Shown: positions 10,607-24,186, counted from the stretch's first letter. The stretch is 64,000 nt of DNA from Drechslerella dactyloides (GCA_020064725.1 JAGTWJ010000006.1:1364001-1428000); one strand, 5' to 3'. Translations and numbers: made by a program. The notes: generated from the sequence alone by a model not told the origin.

Positions 10607-12859
10607 TTTGTCGGATAGTCGAAGCAGAATCAAGCAGAATCACGAGTCGTTGAATGTCTGGTGTTTCGATTCTCGCAACGAAAGTTGTATGTGGGTATGC
10701 AGTGTGTGTGTGTATGTACGGACGTGAACGAACGAAGCGGACGGATCCTGGCGTAAGCCAGCGGTTCGTATATTCTGTAGCCGACTGGTTCTAGACGCTC
10801 GGCGATCCGAAACCTCTAACAACGAATGCGTGCAACGGTAACGCCGAAAGGGGATGCCGTCAAGCTGCTCGGTGCTCGTCGTCGACGGTGTGCGGCGTCC
10901 TCGCGAAATGGAGAAAGCAGAAGTACAGAAATCAGCAGGTCCAGAAGCCTATATGGTTGAATAGATCCGAGATGTTAGAAAACTCAGCTAGCTGGGGAAA
11001 GATGACAAAAGAAGCTCGAGCAGGCCGGAGATGACTCTTCCGGCCCGGACATGGGAGTTTTAGGACCACCCCGAGGGATGCACTTAGGAAGGTCGGGGGA
11101 TGAACCGGGACACGACCGACGGAAGGAGGGGTGCAGGGCCTTGGAAGCGTGTCAACGACCGCCAGCTGGGTTGAACGGCGGCAACAGCGAGCAGAGCGGA
11201 ACGGAAGCACAAACCTATTCCTATAACCACAAGGCAGCGATGATATCTACGTGAGAAGCTGAGGTGAAGGTGTTCCAAGCTCGGCGGGAGCGGGAAAGTT
11301 ACTTTATGAGCAGGAACTTGAGCTAGTTATCCAGGCAGGGTACACGTTGTTATCCGAGCTGCTGAACGGCCGTACGTGCTAGGTAGACAGGAGAAGCCCG
11401 AGACGGCAGACGTGCTAGTCCCGCGCGGAAGCTAGAGAGACGGGCGGGAGAGATGGATGGATGAGTGGATGGAGATGGAGACGGTGGGTGATGAGGGTGA
11501 GGTTGAGAACGGTGAGGTGGGAGGAGGATCCAGATGCAGCGCAATCTGCTGTCAATCGGAGTTCTGGGCTATTCTTGTCACCCTCCCTCGAACTGCTGCC
11601 AGAGAAGGATTCGGCCGCAACCAACGCAGCCTCACCAGCGCTTCCTGCTCACGACCTCCAGTACAGTCAGTATGTGCATCCGGGTCGAAAACACGTCCCT
11701 TCCACGGGTCAGTTACGACCTTCAATCTTGATCTCGCTCCCGGACTGTTTCTACTCTTCTTCTCCTTCTGCTGCTTCCCCCAGCTGTGCCGCGAGGGCGC
11801 TCGTGCAGGCGTTCAAACACAGGTGGGGTCGAAAAACCATTGCTGGGCCTCGAGCCATAATGGCAGAAATCATAATATTCATCAGCCTCCCGCCATCAGC
11901 GCAGTCATGACTGTGGCGATGGAGGGATTGGATGGATGGATTGGATGACACAGGCGCACAGACGCACGCGTCTATGAGTAACACCGGCGGCTCTCCGACT
12001 CATTTTCGAGTGCACATACAAGCAAGTGCCTAGGTAACTACACCTACCGTCCCATCTACCGAGCGTCATGCATCCCGTGCCATCTGTCTGTCTGGGCTCT
12101 ACGCCCGCTCCGTGGCTTGACGGAACACCAGCCCCAAAGGAGGCATGAGTCCATGCCACCGCATTCCATTCTCAGTTAAAAGTCTATCCTACAATCCTCC
12201 CGTCCCGCCATACCAGTAGCTCTGCCAAAGGGCCAGAACGCTCGCCGTCTGGTAGGAAGAAAAAAAATTAATTCCACAAAGGAGCTCCTTTAGCAGGACC
12301 ATACATACAGCGAAGCGGAAGCTCTTGGATCTCAGAAATATGTGCAGCGAGCTGGACTTGTATACAGGATATCGGGAAGCCTGCTCAGGTAGCAGGCCAT
12401 ATATGCGGTGAATCCACCGCAGATACACTACTTAAGTAGGCATTGGGATGCACCCAACGAACGGCGGGTAGGTATATAATAAAAATTAACACAAACAGAA
12501 AACAGGCCTCGAAACAGATATCCTGTACCGATATCTTTCGACCTGACTGAATGAATGAACGAATGGAAAGAAAGTGATAAATATAAAAAAAGAAACGCCC
12601 ACGGTATCTCGCGATACGGCAAAGAGCACCCTAGAAACAGACAAATGAAATGTAGCCGAACCACAACTCCAGAGCAATGCAAGGTGTTTTTTTGTTAAGC
12701 AAAGAAAAAAACACAGACGCAGAGCCTCAATAGGATCCTCCCAAACAAAAGAGACAAGATAAACGCCGTCTCCAAAGATCCTGTACAGAGGAACAGAGAT
12801 ATAAAAATGAAGAATAACCCAAGGAATGTCGAGAATAGAAAGCGTCCAAACAGTTGCCT
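10607..12859. other. cullin-1 upstream region and srf1 3' region
   Basis: About 2.25 kb lie between two minus-strand genes. The part near 10640-10730 has a TG-rich stretch in the probable cullin leader. The 12180-12860 part has A-rich runs on the plus strand (T-rich on the coding strand), compatible with a long srf1 3' UTR. Open frames at 11457-11948 show no family resemblance and have antisense counterparts. No gene is supported. Confidence 0.55.
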
Positions 12860-14302
12860 TCAGGCATTCGTCCGCGACACTCGCTCCACGAGGCGGAACA
12901 CGCTGACCGTAAACGTGCTCACCCACGCACACAGGGCAAGGAAAAGGAACGACGCAAGAGCACGTTGGCGAGAGCAGATGGGATTGGCGAGAGAGCCGTC
13001 CAGCAGGCCCGTGGCCGTGGAACAGCTCTGCTGGACGTCGTTGAGGGTGTCGAACGCGAGAGAGAGGTTGGCGGAGTCGAAGATGATGAACACAAGATCG
13101 AACATGACTATGCCACCCCCCAAATTAGCCGGAGAATATGTAGAGAAGACAGATAGAAGCAACATACTCAGCCGAATCTTAGCCTTTGGCGATCGAAGAC
13201 CGAGTGGCTTTCCCGAATATTCGTCATAAGTAATGTAAATGATGTAGACTAACGCGACGGCGTCCACTACAATCGCCAGAACGGTCGATGGGAGCTGCTT
13301 CGAATGATTCCTTGCGCTGAGAACGTAGATGCTCGCTGAGAAGGACAGAGCAAACAGCGAGACGATCCAGATGATAGCTCTGAATGTCAACGGAACCATC
13401 GGATTGTTGAGCAAGACAATCTATTGCCAGCGCCACACCCATTAGCACCTGCATTCCATTCCACCCACGACAGACAGACAGACGAAAAACCTACGTGAAA
13501 CCTCTTGTACCAGATCTGCCGCTGCCGGGCAGTTATTCCAAAGATCGCCCCCGCACCGTCCTCGACGTCCTCGCCTTCGCCTTCGCCCTTGTTCGCCAGC
13601 CAGGGAGTCGACAATCCCTCATCACCCCAGACAGCACCGACCTCCAAATCCTTCCGCTCGGACGCCGCGGTAAACGGCCTACCAGACGACTGCTCGGCAA
13701 AGTTCCTCCATCTGCTGCCTTCATGTGCGGTTGCGCTCCTCGGAGTGACAGGAACATTCTCCCTACGATTGTCCCATACTGATTTCTGAGGTGTCCTATG
13801 CGCTGGAGGCGGCAGCATCGGGCTGTGGTCCGCCTGTTCGCCCTCGTCCTCGTGCCGCTGGACCCATGCTATTCGCCAACGAGAAAACAACGACGTCAGT
13901 CCGCTTGCCCGTCACGGAAGGTGCTAAAACACGCGCTGACCGAACGCGGGCTTCCTCGAATCCCTGCAACCGTCAAACAGCAGATCCGGGTAAACGAAAC
14001 CCAAACGTGAAGAAAGGGAGAAAAAGAGAAAGAAAAAAATGTCGATACATACTGGGTACGGTCCTGACCGCCCGCCACTGAAGCTGCGAATCTGCGGAAA
14101 ACCTCGGTTTCTCAGAGCCGGTGCCGGATGTCCTGGTGGTGGACTCGGAGACCGCAGAGCCCTTCGAGGTGCGTTTGGCCTTGCATGCTGAGAGGGCTGG
14201 CGGTTTGGCTGTGGTGATGCTCAGGCCGGACGTGGCTGGGAGGCCGCTGGAAGCCGTCGTGGGACTCGTCGGCGGCTGGGCCTGGGTGACATCTTGCGCC
14301 AT
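12860..14302 (-). CDS. srf1: SRF1-type regulator of phospholipase D, multipass membrane protein
   Basis: This resembles the fungal SRF1 family, named from yeast Srf1, a regulator of the phospholipase D Spo14. The supported exons on the minus strand are 14302-14053, 13963-13916, 13868-13495, 13420-13168 and 13107-12860 (390 aa). An alternative N-terminal join (exon 1 ending 14060, exon 2 ending 13933) also keeps frame and gives 382 aa. The first half is Ser/Thr/Pro-rich and disordered (MAQDVTQAQPPTSPTT...). The second half has four hydrophobic helices: around AIIWIVSLFALSFSASIYVL, VLAIVVDAVALVYIIYI, MFDLVFIIFDSANLSLAF and ASFLFLALCAWVSTFTVSVF. The signature ITYDEYSGKPLGLRS lies between helices 2 and 3. 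The start ATG is the first that follows an untranslated-looking leader, although the frame stays open upstream to 14716. The family call is fairly secure; the function in this organism is inferred. Confidence 0.87.
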
Positions 14303-14871
14303 AGATTCGGGTGACGAGACGTGCGGGTTCGCTGGCTGTCGGAAGGATGGCTTTTGGGAACGGGGTGCAGTTGGAGCGGACGGCCTGTCCTCGGTTTTCT
14401 CTGGCTTGCGTGCGTCCTCCTCCGCGGTCGCTCTTCTGTTGACGCTCGCTGTCGTTGCCCTGTGGATGTTTTCCTCCTTGGATCGTCGGGAGGAAATCGA
14501 CGAAGAGAGATTTGAAAGGGAAGGAAGAGGAGACGGGCGGGCCGCCGAGCAGGAGGAGGAGGTTTGGGGAAATGATGTTTTCGTTCGGGGGGGATGGAGT
14601 CTGCGTCCCGGTCGGTTGAAAGTTTGGCAGGACGCCGCGAAATTAACGAGGAAAGGCCAGTTGAAGGGGCGCCCCGGCCCGGCCTCCTCCAACGAAACAA
14701 CGTCACTCGCAGACAACGAACGTCAAACGACAAAGCAAATCAGGGAAGCAGGCCTAAACACCATCGTCGGGGGGCAGAATACACGGTCGACGGCCTGCTT
14801 GGCAAGTGTCAAGGGAACCTGCTTCAGCCTGGTGCAGCACAGAGCATTAACTGCGGCTGCATCATCACCCT

Positions 14872-14914
14872 CAGCCGGCCAGCCAGCAAGCAAGCCCGTC
14901 AGCCAGCCAGCCAG
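14872..14914. repeat. CAGC/CAAG-rich short tandem run
   Basis: Imperfect 4-bp CAGC units, interrupted by CAAG and CCGT, run through the srf1 upstream region. Confidence 0.6.
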
Positions 14915-15816
14915 TTTCACTCCAGACAACTTCATCTCGATACCGCAGAGTCCGGACTGCAGGACTATGGAGTGCTTGCTTGCTTACCTTACCTACATAC
15001 ATATGCAATGCAACGGCAGGTCACTCTGCACGTCCGATCCGTTCACCAGAAACCGCCCCATCGATCGCAGACTCGAAAGGGGGCCTCTCTCCACGTCCGG
15101 CCGGCCGGTCACGCGCATGCGATCTCGCCCTCAGGACAAGGCTTGTGACCCCGCCGAGCCCCAGCAGTTTTACCAGCTTGGCGGGTTCGCAGGCAGTCCG
15201 TAGACGGTCCATCGGTCTGTCGGTCTGCTGTCGATGAAGGGTCCATGCCATACCATACCGCACCAGGCCAGATCTGACCACTATCTCCTATCCTCCCGCA
15301 TGCATGCACGTGGAACGGACGCCGGCGAAAGCGATCTCGGGCTCGACATTCCATGCCTGGAGACCGCTTGGTCCCAAACCAAGCGGCCGGTCTCGACCAG
15401 CCAGACGAAACAGCCGCGTCGATTCCCGCAATCGACCAAGTGTCAAACTAGCCCGCTCGCCCGTCGCGCCGCAATTGGGAAACCAAGTGAGTGGTCGCGA
15501 TAAACGTACATGTGCGGTCCGGCGCGATGCCAGATAAGTTTGTCGCAAAACACCCTTCTCGTCCGCCTGCCAGAATTCAAATGCCAGATCTCGTCTCTCC
15601 GCGACACGCGTGGCTGGCCGCCGCCGCCGCACCAGCAGCTGCAATAGCGTCGCAAATAAGCCTCGTCTGCAGCAATGCATCGGTCAGGAGGTCCGGCAGC
15701 ATGCGGACGTCGAGGCCTGAATCCGTGTATCACCATGCACGCCCGCCTGCGGCACGTCCCAAACTTCCTCCCTTCCTTACTTCCTCCCTTTCCTCGCGCC
15801 GCCGCCCGCCCGCATC

Positions 15817-15840
15817 TATACTTCTTGCTATACTTCTTGC
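15817..15840. repeat. Exact 12-bp tandem duplication
   Basis: TATACTTCTTGC occurs twice back to back (15817-15828 and 15829-15840) in non-coding DNA. Confidence 0.8.
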
Positions 15841-18800
15841 GTAGCTGAGTACATAGTTACAAAGTTACATGAACAGCCCGTGCATAAGGTTCTGCATACA
15901 TCCATTCCATGCCTTCTTATGCAGCTACCCCGGCCGGGCGATCGAGTATCCGTCGGGTACAAATGCAGCAGCTAGCGAGTGCAACGTTATGCGGTCGTCG
16001 CCGCCGCCTTTTGTTTTCACCGTTTGCGATATCGTAGAGTCCTGGACCCTCGAGTCAACGGAGCAGCAGAGCAAACTAGCAGACGTAGCCGATCGCGCGA
16101 TTGTCAATTGGGGTAACTGATTTGAGATTGCAAGCCACAAAGCTTGATGTGCCACACCAACCGCGGTACCGCGAACACGGGACCTATGCCCGAATCGCAA
16201 TTGGCGTCCCTCACGAATGCTATTCTGGGAATTACTACTGGACTAGGTTCGCAGAGGATCGGGAAGCCAGTATCGATTGAGTATGCAACTACTTACTTAT
16301 CTATCCCTATCATTAAAAGTGCGGCTGTGACGTAGGGATAGATCTGCTTCGATGCAGCATCCCTCCCTCCGGCAATTGCACAAGGCTAGTACGCGTACGA
16401 CGACCTAGTAAAATCGGGGGACGACGGTGCGACGCTACACCCAACAGCGGCAGGTTCCTGGCAGTAGTAGGTAGTAGCACACGAGCGATTAAGCTCATGC
16501 TCAATCCAGGAGCCATCGACATGGACTCTTCTTTTGTTATCTCGCGCGAGATAACGCACGTCCTGTGTATGCAGCAGCTCGCGACCCTAGCAGGTGATGA
16601 CGAAACAAGCTGGCCCGAACGTGGGTCCGCGAATCCGATTCGAACGTAGATTCGATTCTAAAGAATTGGCGAGCGAGCAGGCACCGATGGATAACACCGC
16701 CAGGCGCGAATTACCTAGGTAGGTAGCTTCCGCATTGGTGGAGCCTTAACTTTCGATCTGATAGACCGGCAACTACGCTCGCGGACAGACTCCAGAAGAA
16801 TGCGCCGAGATGCATTCCGGCCTGATGCGTGACGAAGCTGATGGACACACGAACTGCACGACTCGGCCAGCAAACTCGGTTTCGAATCGATGCGATCGAA
16901 TAGTCGACCGCAGTTGTGATATAGGTGCCCCCACTTTATAATCCAGCCAAACCAGCTCCTTCGCCCACCGTCCCGTCTTTCGAATTCCCAGCCACCTCCA
17001 GCTGATCCCACGAGTGGAGCACTTCGATTCATCCAGCGAGTCGTATTGGCCAGATAATACGTACCAACGAGCCAAGAATGCTAAGCATTGGAAAATCAAG
17101 CCCATCTTGCCCGTGTGAGGACCCTTCGTGACGGGCTGATATATATCGTGAATCCTTTATTATAAGCGCAGAATTATAATATCAACCAACACGGACACGG
17201 ACGGCGCGGCGGATCTCGAGGGTCCTGACCGGCCTCGAGGATTGAACCAAAAGCTTGGCCCTGCGGGTCGCCGGCCGTGAAGACGGTATGGGTACAGTAC
17301 GGTGCGGTACATATGCAGCTTGTACCGTAGTTACCAGACTTTTAGCACATCGAGAAAACGGTTTAATTGATGCGTCAATTTTAATAATCCGTTACGCGCC
17401 CAGCAATGTCCATCCGTGAATCCTGTGCGTCATTCGAGGCAAAGCGAGCAAAGCTAGCAAAAGCAGCTCGAAAAGAAAAAAACACAATACGCAAGCTACT
17501 TAGGAAGATCCGAGGAGTTGAAGAATGGGGGTACCCTCCCCAATCCCTGTCGTTGCAAGTCAGGGCCAGGTCCCCGAAAAGCTTGTAGCTTTTCACGAGC
17601 GAGAAAAAAGTGGTGTGCATCTCAGGACAAAGGGCATGGGTTCTCGAGCGAGCAAGGGAAGGGAAGCTGGAGGGCTGACGGTCAGTTCTTTAGCACCCGC
17701 ACATATTACCTATTACTCAACGAAGCGGACGCAACCTCCTCGTTCGCATTCCATCCCTCAGCAGCAGCCCAAAGATTGCGAATGTAACCATTCGGCTCTG
17801 GGCCACCCTCGTCCGGTGCATGCACTCGTCTTTTGACGGCCGGGCGGTGCCATTTTTAGAGAAGCCCGTTGCTGTTCCCGGAATAGTGGCGGCCGACGAG
17901 GGGCCAGAAAAAAAAGGAAAGAAGCGGGAAGTAAAAAAATGATGGTGGTGAGAGGTAACGTTATTGCCAAAATGCTGTTAGGTCTTCTGGAAGTGAAAGT
18001 GAAAGGGCGCGCGGCGCCCGCGGGCAGGCAGGCAAGCACGCTGCAGAGCACGCCAGGGCGGAAATGCCACCCGTCATCTCTCTGCTTCGATCCAAGTGCG
18101 AAAGTGCTGTTCCAGTTGCAATTCTTCCATCTTTGTTTCTTTTCTCGCTTCCTTTCTTCGCGAGGCAGGCGGAAAAAGAGATATGCCGGCCCAGCATCTT
18201 TTTTTAGGGTTGCATTATCGGCGTGCAGCGGTCGAAAGCAGCAGCGGCTTGGGCTCGTACGGACGGGCAACCGTGTAGTGAAGACTTCTCTGTCTCGCTT
18301 TCTCATCCGTTTGTGTCTTGCGGGTGGACGGATGTATTCATGGATATATATGTGGGCTGTCGTTCCAATTTCCGTCTCCTTCAAAGCACGTGAGAATGGG
18401 TTTTGGATTGGGAGCCGTGATTATGCATGTCGCAGGCTGCCTATCGCAGCTGCAACATGCCCAGCGACGCCAGGGATCATGGACTCAGAAGTGGCACCCG
18501 AGTCGGCTCGATTGACGGAAGTGATTCAGTGACATATGACTGCTAGCTGTCTCGTCGACGGGCACTTCTCTCTTTCGTATAGATCTCTCTCATCGTGCGG
18601 TGATTATCCCATCGTGGCGAACATATGGATCTGACTGGTGTTTTGGCCGAATCCGACAGCCGCTCGCGAACTAGACAGCTGTTGATCTCGACGACGAGCG
18701 CGGTTTGGGCTGGAGCCGGAGATCCACAGCTTTTGACTTTTGGTCGAGTCGAGTGCCCAGCCCCCGTCCTGAAGGGTTACTTGGTTGGGCTGGTCCTTGG

Positions 18801-21458
18801 GAAATCGGATTATATCGTAACCCAGTTGCGCAAGGCCAATCAACAGAGTAACAACGTCCGGCGAGGCTTTCTTTTTCGCCGGGGCTGCTGATAAGTGTGG
18901 TCAGGACGTTCGCTCTATTCTGAACCGACTCGCTTCGAAATAAAGAAAAAGTCGGCATGGCGGCATCTGTCCCATCCCGCTGCTCCTCTTCTCGACTTTG
19001 ATTTTCCTGCTGCTTGGCTTCTTTTTTCTTTTCTCGAGCTTGTCCTGTTTTTTATTCTTGCTGCCGATTGGATTTCTCTTCCTTCGAAAGCCTCGCTCGT
19101 TCGTTCGTCAGTCAATTCATTCGTTCGTCGCCGCCGCCGTTGCTGTCGCCGTAACGTACGTAACGTACCAAGCTGTCAGCGATCTGACTTTAGATTTGAC
19201 GGCTTGGGATCGATAACGTCTGGACCGGAGTCAACATTCACGTTTCGACCTCGCGCCCGCCCTCTTCGAAAGGGACCCTTCCTCATCGCTCGCTCGCTCC
19301 TACATTCGCTCACACCGTAAACGTAAATACTGCCGGCTTCTTCGAAAGCGATTTCGCTCGTTTCGCCTTTTGTCCCGAACCAACCGGCCCAGACGGTATT
19401 CCACCTGCTTGCGACTTTTCAAACGAGGTATGTGTGTGTGTGCGCTGTTAGCATGCGTTTTATTCCATTACCGTCGCTTTGGGATTTTATTTTATTCTAT
19501 TTTATATCATTTTATTTTACTTTCGAGAGGATGAGAATTCGAAAACCAACATTTTCAATTCGAATGCATTGCGCACATTTCCGAGGCCGCCGTCGTGTGC
19601 GGCGGGCGTATGCCAGAATACAAGCTCCAGCTAGTGAAATGCTCGCCTGTCGACCGTCCCTCTGGTGATAGTATACCGCCGTGCTATACTGTATTGTTCG
19701 ATCGCACGACCGCCTGCATTTGCGTTTTGCTCCCTCCCGTCATATTTTAGATTTATCCCGCACCATTGCGATTGCTGCTGCGCGTGTACCGAGTCGAGCA
19801 AGTCCAAGTGCTCCGAGCAAGCCGGCCGGCCATTCACAGCCGCGAGAGCTGAGCTCGAAAGCGCTGATTGTCCCCACCCGCATGCGAGGGAGCGAGCGAG
19901 GCTGGCAAGCTGCTGCTACCACCTCGCGATGACGACGACGAGGGATGTCTTTCTTCTATTCGCCGGGGCCCGCATGCGCTCGTCCGTGCATTTCTCGCCC
20001 TCGATTCCTGTTCTTGTTCCTGTCCCTGCTGCTTGTTCGTTTCAAGGCTGGCTGCTGGGCTGGCCGTGGCTGCTGGCTGTCCAGGGACATCATATCATCG
20101 GCGTCGGATGATACTGCTTCTTTCTGCGATTGTCCCGGCCTAAATATATATCCAGACAGCCGCTCTTGACCCCCCACCGCCCGCATACATCCATACTACG
20201 ATCGTTATTATATTCCTGCTGCCGCTGCTGTATATACCAATTTGCATTCCACCGCACGGGGTGCCCAATACACCGTTTTGCCTGTCGTGCCGCAGGATTC
20301 TCAAACGGATCAGCCGGTTTGTCCAGATCCTCCGTCGATTCGCCGTTTGTGGCTCGCGGGCAACGACCGCCAGCCTGCACGCCGCGTTGGAAGGGCTGCG
20401 AGCCATGCATGTCGAAACCCGCCGATAATATCGAGTTTGAGTGCGGCGGGCCAGCTTGCTTGTCGTGGCCGTGGTGACTGGCCGTGTGTGTGTGATAGAT
20501 GCGTGGATGTATGCTGACTGGCGGCCGATGCTTATAATCCGCAGGGCGACACTCGAGAATCGAATCTCCCATCCATCGTTCCCTCCTCCCCGTCATCTCC
20601 ATCCTCGTCTCGTCATCCCTCCTCGTCTCCTCTCCTCGATTTACGCCTCGCTGGGGATCCACAGCCGTGCGGCTAAAGTTGGCTGGCGGCCGGAACATAA
20701 GCTTTTTTCTGCGCCCCTGTGCGACCAACCCCCAATTATAATACCACACGCAGCGTTACATGTGGCATCCCGACTCTTTGGAGAGCACGGCATTATAATA
20801 TTATATTGCATACCTCCCGCCCAGCTGGACGCTCCTGCTGGCACCCGTGGGACGTACCTACATAACTCACGTATTCCGCTAGGTACACATGCACAATTAA
20901 TTCCTGCCCGCCAGCTCGAATTGCTACAATACAATTACCACTGCACTATTACCACCGCTAACACTTACTCTTACCGCGACCACCAGCAGCCCGGAAAACC
21001 ACCTCGCAAAACGACCCACGTTGCATATACGCATACTCGCTCGCTTCGATTTCGTGAAATACACGAGTGACATAATTAACTTGCGCGCGGAACGTGCTTT
21101 AACGTGTTGGATATTTTTGCATAACGACGCAGATGCGGACTTTCGAGATCCGGCCTTGGTGTCCTTGAGAAACCGCCTCACCCGCATGAACGAGTGCCCC
21201 TCGCCTGGACCGCGTGCTTGGCCGATACACCACGCACGATAGTTCAACCTCTGATATCGCCTTTTAATTATCCCACTTTTTTTTTTTAGTGGTTGTACAA
21301 CCCGATCTACCAATTGGCTGGTGGTCGGTCCGCGACGACCGGAACAACCAATTTATTTTTCATACAGACGAAAGGGAGACAATTGCTGGACTGGACTGGA
21401 CGACAGACGCCGAGGCAAAAGGGCCGAGTCGGGCTCTCTCGCCGCCTAATTGGCCATC

Positions 21459-24186
21459 ATGGAGACGAATTATGCTCCCATTGGGGTTCAAGAGTTCCGG
21501 GGGAACCGGTCTTCCAGCATATACTCCTCCGATGTTGTCGTCGTCGACAAGAAGGAAAACCGGGCGAGCTCGGTGCTCGAAGGCGGCCTGGAACACCCCG
21601 AACAGTCGGAGATGCTCCTCAGCGGCTTCGCTGCTCTTTCGGAGACGGACTTCTCGTTGGGATTGACTCACCCGGAGCCCGTACGGCCTGCCCCGGCGCC
21701 GGTGCAGCCTCCTCAGTCTCAGCAGAGCGTATGGGCGAAGAGGGCGAGTCTGCTGAAGAAGCGGTCGAGTCAATATAAGAACGACGTGCTGTTACCGTTC
21801 CCGCCAATCCCGCCGAGGGCACATCGTGCGTCCTACACACCGGCTATACCCTCGCCGTTAAATCCAGCGTCGAGTTCTAGTGAAGGAGACAGCATCGGCC
21901 GGCCGAGCCGTTCGAGCAGCGGCGAACGGAGAGCCGTTACGCCTGCCTCGAGGGCCGCCTCTGCGAATTCGCACACGTCGGAACTCCGACTTAGGCTCAA
22001 TGGAATATATTCCCCGGAACCATCAATACCCCGAGGTACGATTGTGCATGCATGCATACACGCATCCCGTAATGTAATTTCCATGGATTATATCAGATGC
22101 TAAGACTTTTTCTATCTTGCCGTGTATAGCGTCGTTACTGGACCTGGGCAGAGAGTACGACAGATACCCTGCCCGAATGACTCGAAACAGCACCAGCTCC
22201 GTCCCCCAAATTAAATCACCGGCCCCCACCCCACCGCAAAGAGACTCGAACCCGATACCCGACTTTTCGGAGAACGCAGCAGTAATAGATGCTCACGATC
22301 CCGAGAAAGAGTTCACCCCATACACCGCCACCGGCGAGTCTTTTACGAAACCGACGTTGATCAATGCCGGGTTCCCTCTATACATGGACGAAAAGGAGGC
22401 CGACGACTACATGCACAACCCTGGCAGCAGCGATGAAGAAAAACGCAGCAATCACTCGCTGAAGGGTGTGGGATGGAGGGGCATCTTGAGTTTCTTCAGT
22501 TTCTGGCTCTTTGTAGCGGGCCTGATTTGCCTATTCATAGTGCTGCCTGTGCTCACGTTTACAGGATACGTTAATACCGCGGGGGGCAGCAGCAGCGATG
22601 ATGGCAGCGGTTCGGAGATACAGATTGAGCCCTGGGAATTCGTGGAGACGAAATATTCGTTCGGCATCCTGAGGGGCATCCGGACGAATATGGTGGACCC
22701 GACCACGCCGGAATCGGCCAAGACCAGGACATCGACCGATGGAAAGAAGCTCAAGTTGGTTTTCAGCGACGAGTTCAACACGGATGGCAGGACGTTTTAC
22801 GAAGGAGACGACCAGTTCTGGACGTCGCCGGACTTGCATTACGCGGCGACGTCGGATTTGGAGGTGGGTTGCGAGATCCTTCTCTTGTTGTATATCATGG
22901 CGGCGGCGGCGGCGGCGACGCAGTCACACGGCAAGATATAAGATTTCTGGGCGTCGGCACTAACACACATCTTCCCAGTGGTACGACCCGGATGCAGTCA
23001 CGACGCACGCTGGTACGCTACGGCTCAAACTCGACGCCTGGAAGAATCACGACCTCAATTACCGATCGGGCATGCTGCAGAGCTGGAACAAACTCTGCTT
23101 CAAAGGAGGTGTCCTTGAGGTATCGGCGTCTTTACCAGCCCCCGGCGGCAAGTTAGGATTGTGGCCGGGTATCTGGACGCTGGGTAACCTCGCGCGGCCG
23201 GGTTATCTCGCGACCAGCGACGGGACGTGGCCTTACGCATATGACGATTGCGACGTTGGCATCACCCCGAACCAATCCAGTCCCGACGGCATCTCGTACC
23301 TTCCCGGCCAACGGCTCAACAGCTGTACCTGCAAGAACGAGGACCACCCGAACCCCGGGGTCGGGCGGGGCGCACCCGAAATCGATGCCCTCGAGGCTAG
23401 CGCCACGGGCTCGCTGAACCTCGGTGTTGCATCGCAGTCGACACAGTTGGCGCCGTTCGATGTCTTCTACATCCCGGACTATGATTTCCTGGAGATCCAC
23501 AACCACAGCGTCACCGAGATGAACACCTGGGCGGGCGGTCCGTTCCAGCAGGCGATATCCGGTATAACCGCGCTGAATGACGACTGGTACGGCGGGAAGG
23601 AGTTTCAAAAGTACGCGTTCGAGTACACGCCGGGCAAGGGGTCCGGGCACATTACATGGTTTGTGGGGGACGAGCCGACGTTCACGGTGCAGGGCGAGGC
23701 GACGGGGCCTAATGGGAACGTTGGCGCTCGCCATATCAGCCAGGAGCCCATGAGCATCGTCCTGAACTTGGGCGTCAGCAACAGCTGGGTCTACATTGAC
23801 TGGCCGGCTCTCGAGTGAGTAATGCCCCAGTGTTGTGGTGTTGTTTTTGACAAAAGTGTGATGGTTACTGACGGTTGGCCGTGTTACGTTACACTTAGGT
23901 TCCCGACGACGATGTATATTGACTACGTCCGGATATACCAGCCTGAGGGGTCGGAGATGGTGACCTGCGACCCGCCCGGGTATCCTACCACCAAGTATAT
24001 CAAGAAGCACTACAATGCGTATACGAACCCCAACCTCACTGTATGTCCTCCCTCCCCTCTGCCTCCTGCCCCGTCACTCATGGAAGTGTTTCGTGCCGTT
24101 GCTAACGTTCACGGTGTATGTAGAGCTGGGAATCAGCGGGGTATAGTTTCCCGAAGAATACCCTTATGAACGGCTGTTCAAAGTAA
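21459..24186 (+). CDS. kre6: Kre6/Skn1-type beta-1,6-glucan synthesis protein (GH16-like)
   Basis: This is a type II membrane protein of the Kre6/Skn1 family, needed for beta-1,6-glucan assembly of the cell wall and acting in the secretory pathway or at the plasma membrane. Exons are 21459-22035, 22130-22863, 22979-23814, 23899-24040 and 24124-24186, giving 783 aa. Residues 1-305 are a Ser/Pro-rich cytosolic tail. A single hydrophobic anchor ([20 protein letters not shown]) lies at about 310-332. The lumenal part is a GH16-like fold starting [17 protein letters not shown], with the ExDxxE catalytic-type motif EIDALE (Glu571, Asp573, Glu576) and the Kre6 hallmarks [11 protein letters not shown] and [11 protein letters not shown]. 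It ends with a Cys-containing tail. The upstream frame has a non-ATG opening at 21450; ATG 21459 is chosen. Intron 1 contains a TGCATGCATGCA motif and intron 2 a GGC repeat. Whether it is Kre6 or Skn1 cannot be told from this sequence. Confidence 0.96.
22899..22917 (+). repeat. GGC triplet run inside intron 2 of kre6
   Basis: About six consecutive GGC units lie 36 nt after the donor, wholly inside the intron between 22864 and 22978. It lies upstream of the acceptor CCCAG. Confidence 0.8.

Larger units (their letters stand above)
14303..21458. other. 7.2 kb divergent intergenic region between srf1 and kre6-like gene
   Basis: No protein family or RNA gene is recognisable. Open frames up to 360 codons (plus 14121-15203) overlap the srf1 exon or leader in antisense and look incidental. 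The region holds a CAGC-rich run (14872-14914), an exact 12-bp tandem duplication (15817-15840), one TGCATGCA palindrome (15301) and long pyrimidine-rich plus-strand tracts at about 18970-19110 and 20560-20640, which resemble fungal promoters and leaders. AT-rich TTTTA runs lie at about 19480-19520. It presumably holds two large promoters and 5' UTRs; a non-coding transcript is possible. Confidence 0.5.

Noticed and set aside
11457..11948. Plus-strand frames of 149-163 codons
   Set aside because: Two overlapping frames are open at once, with no conserved features; treated as intergenic.
14121..15203. Plus-strand open frame of 360 codons
   Set aside because: It runs antisense over srf1 exon 1 and its leader, has no motif, and its composition mirrors the Ser/Pro-rich coding strand.
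20090..20749. Minus-strand open frame of 219 codons
   Set aside because: No motif, no splice context, and plus-strand frames are open over the same DNA.
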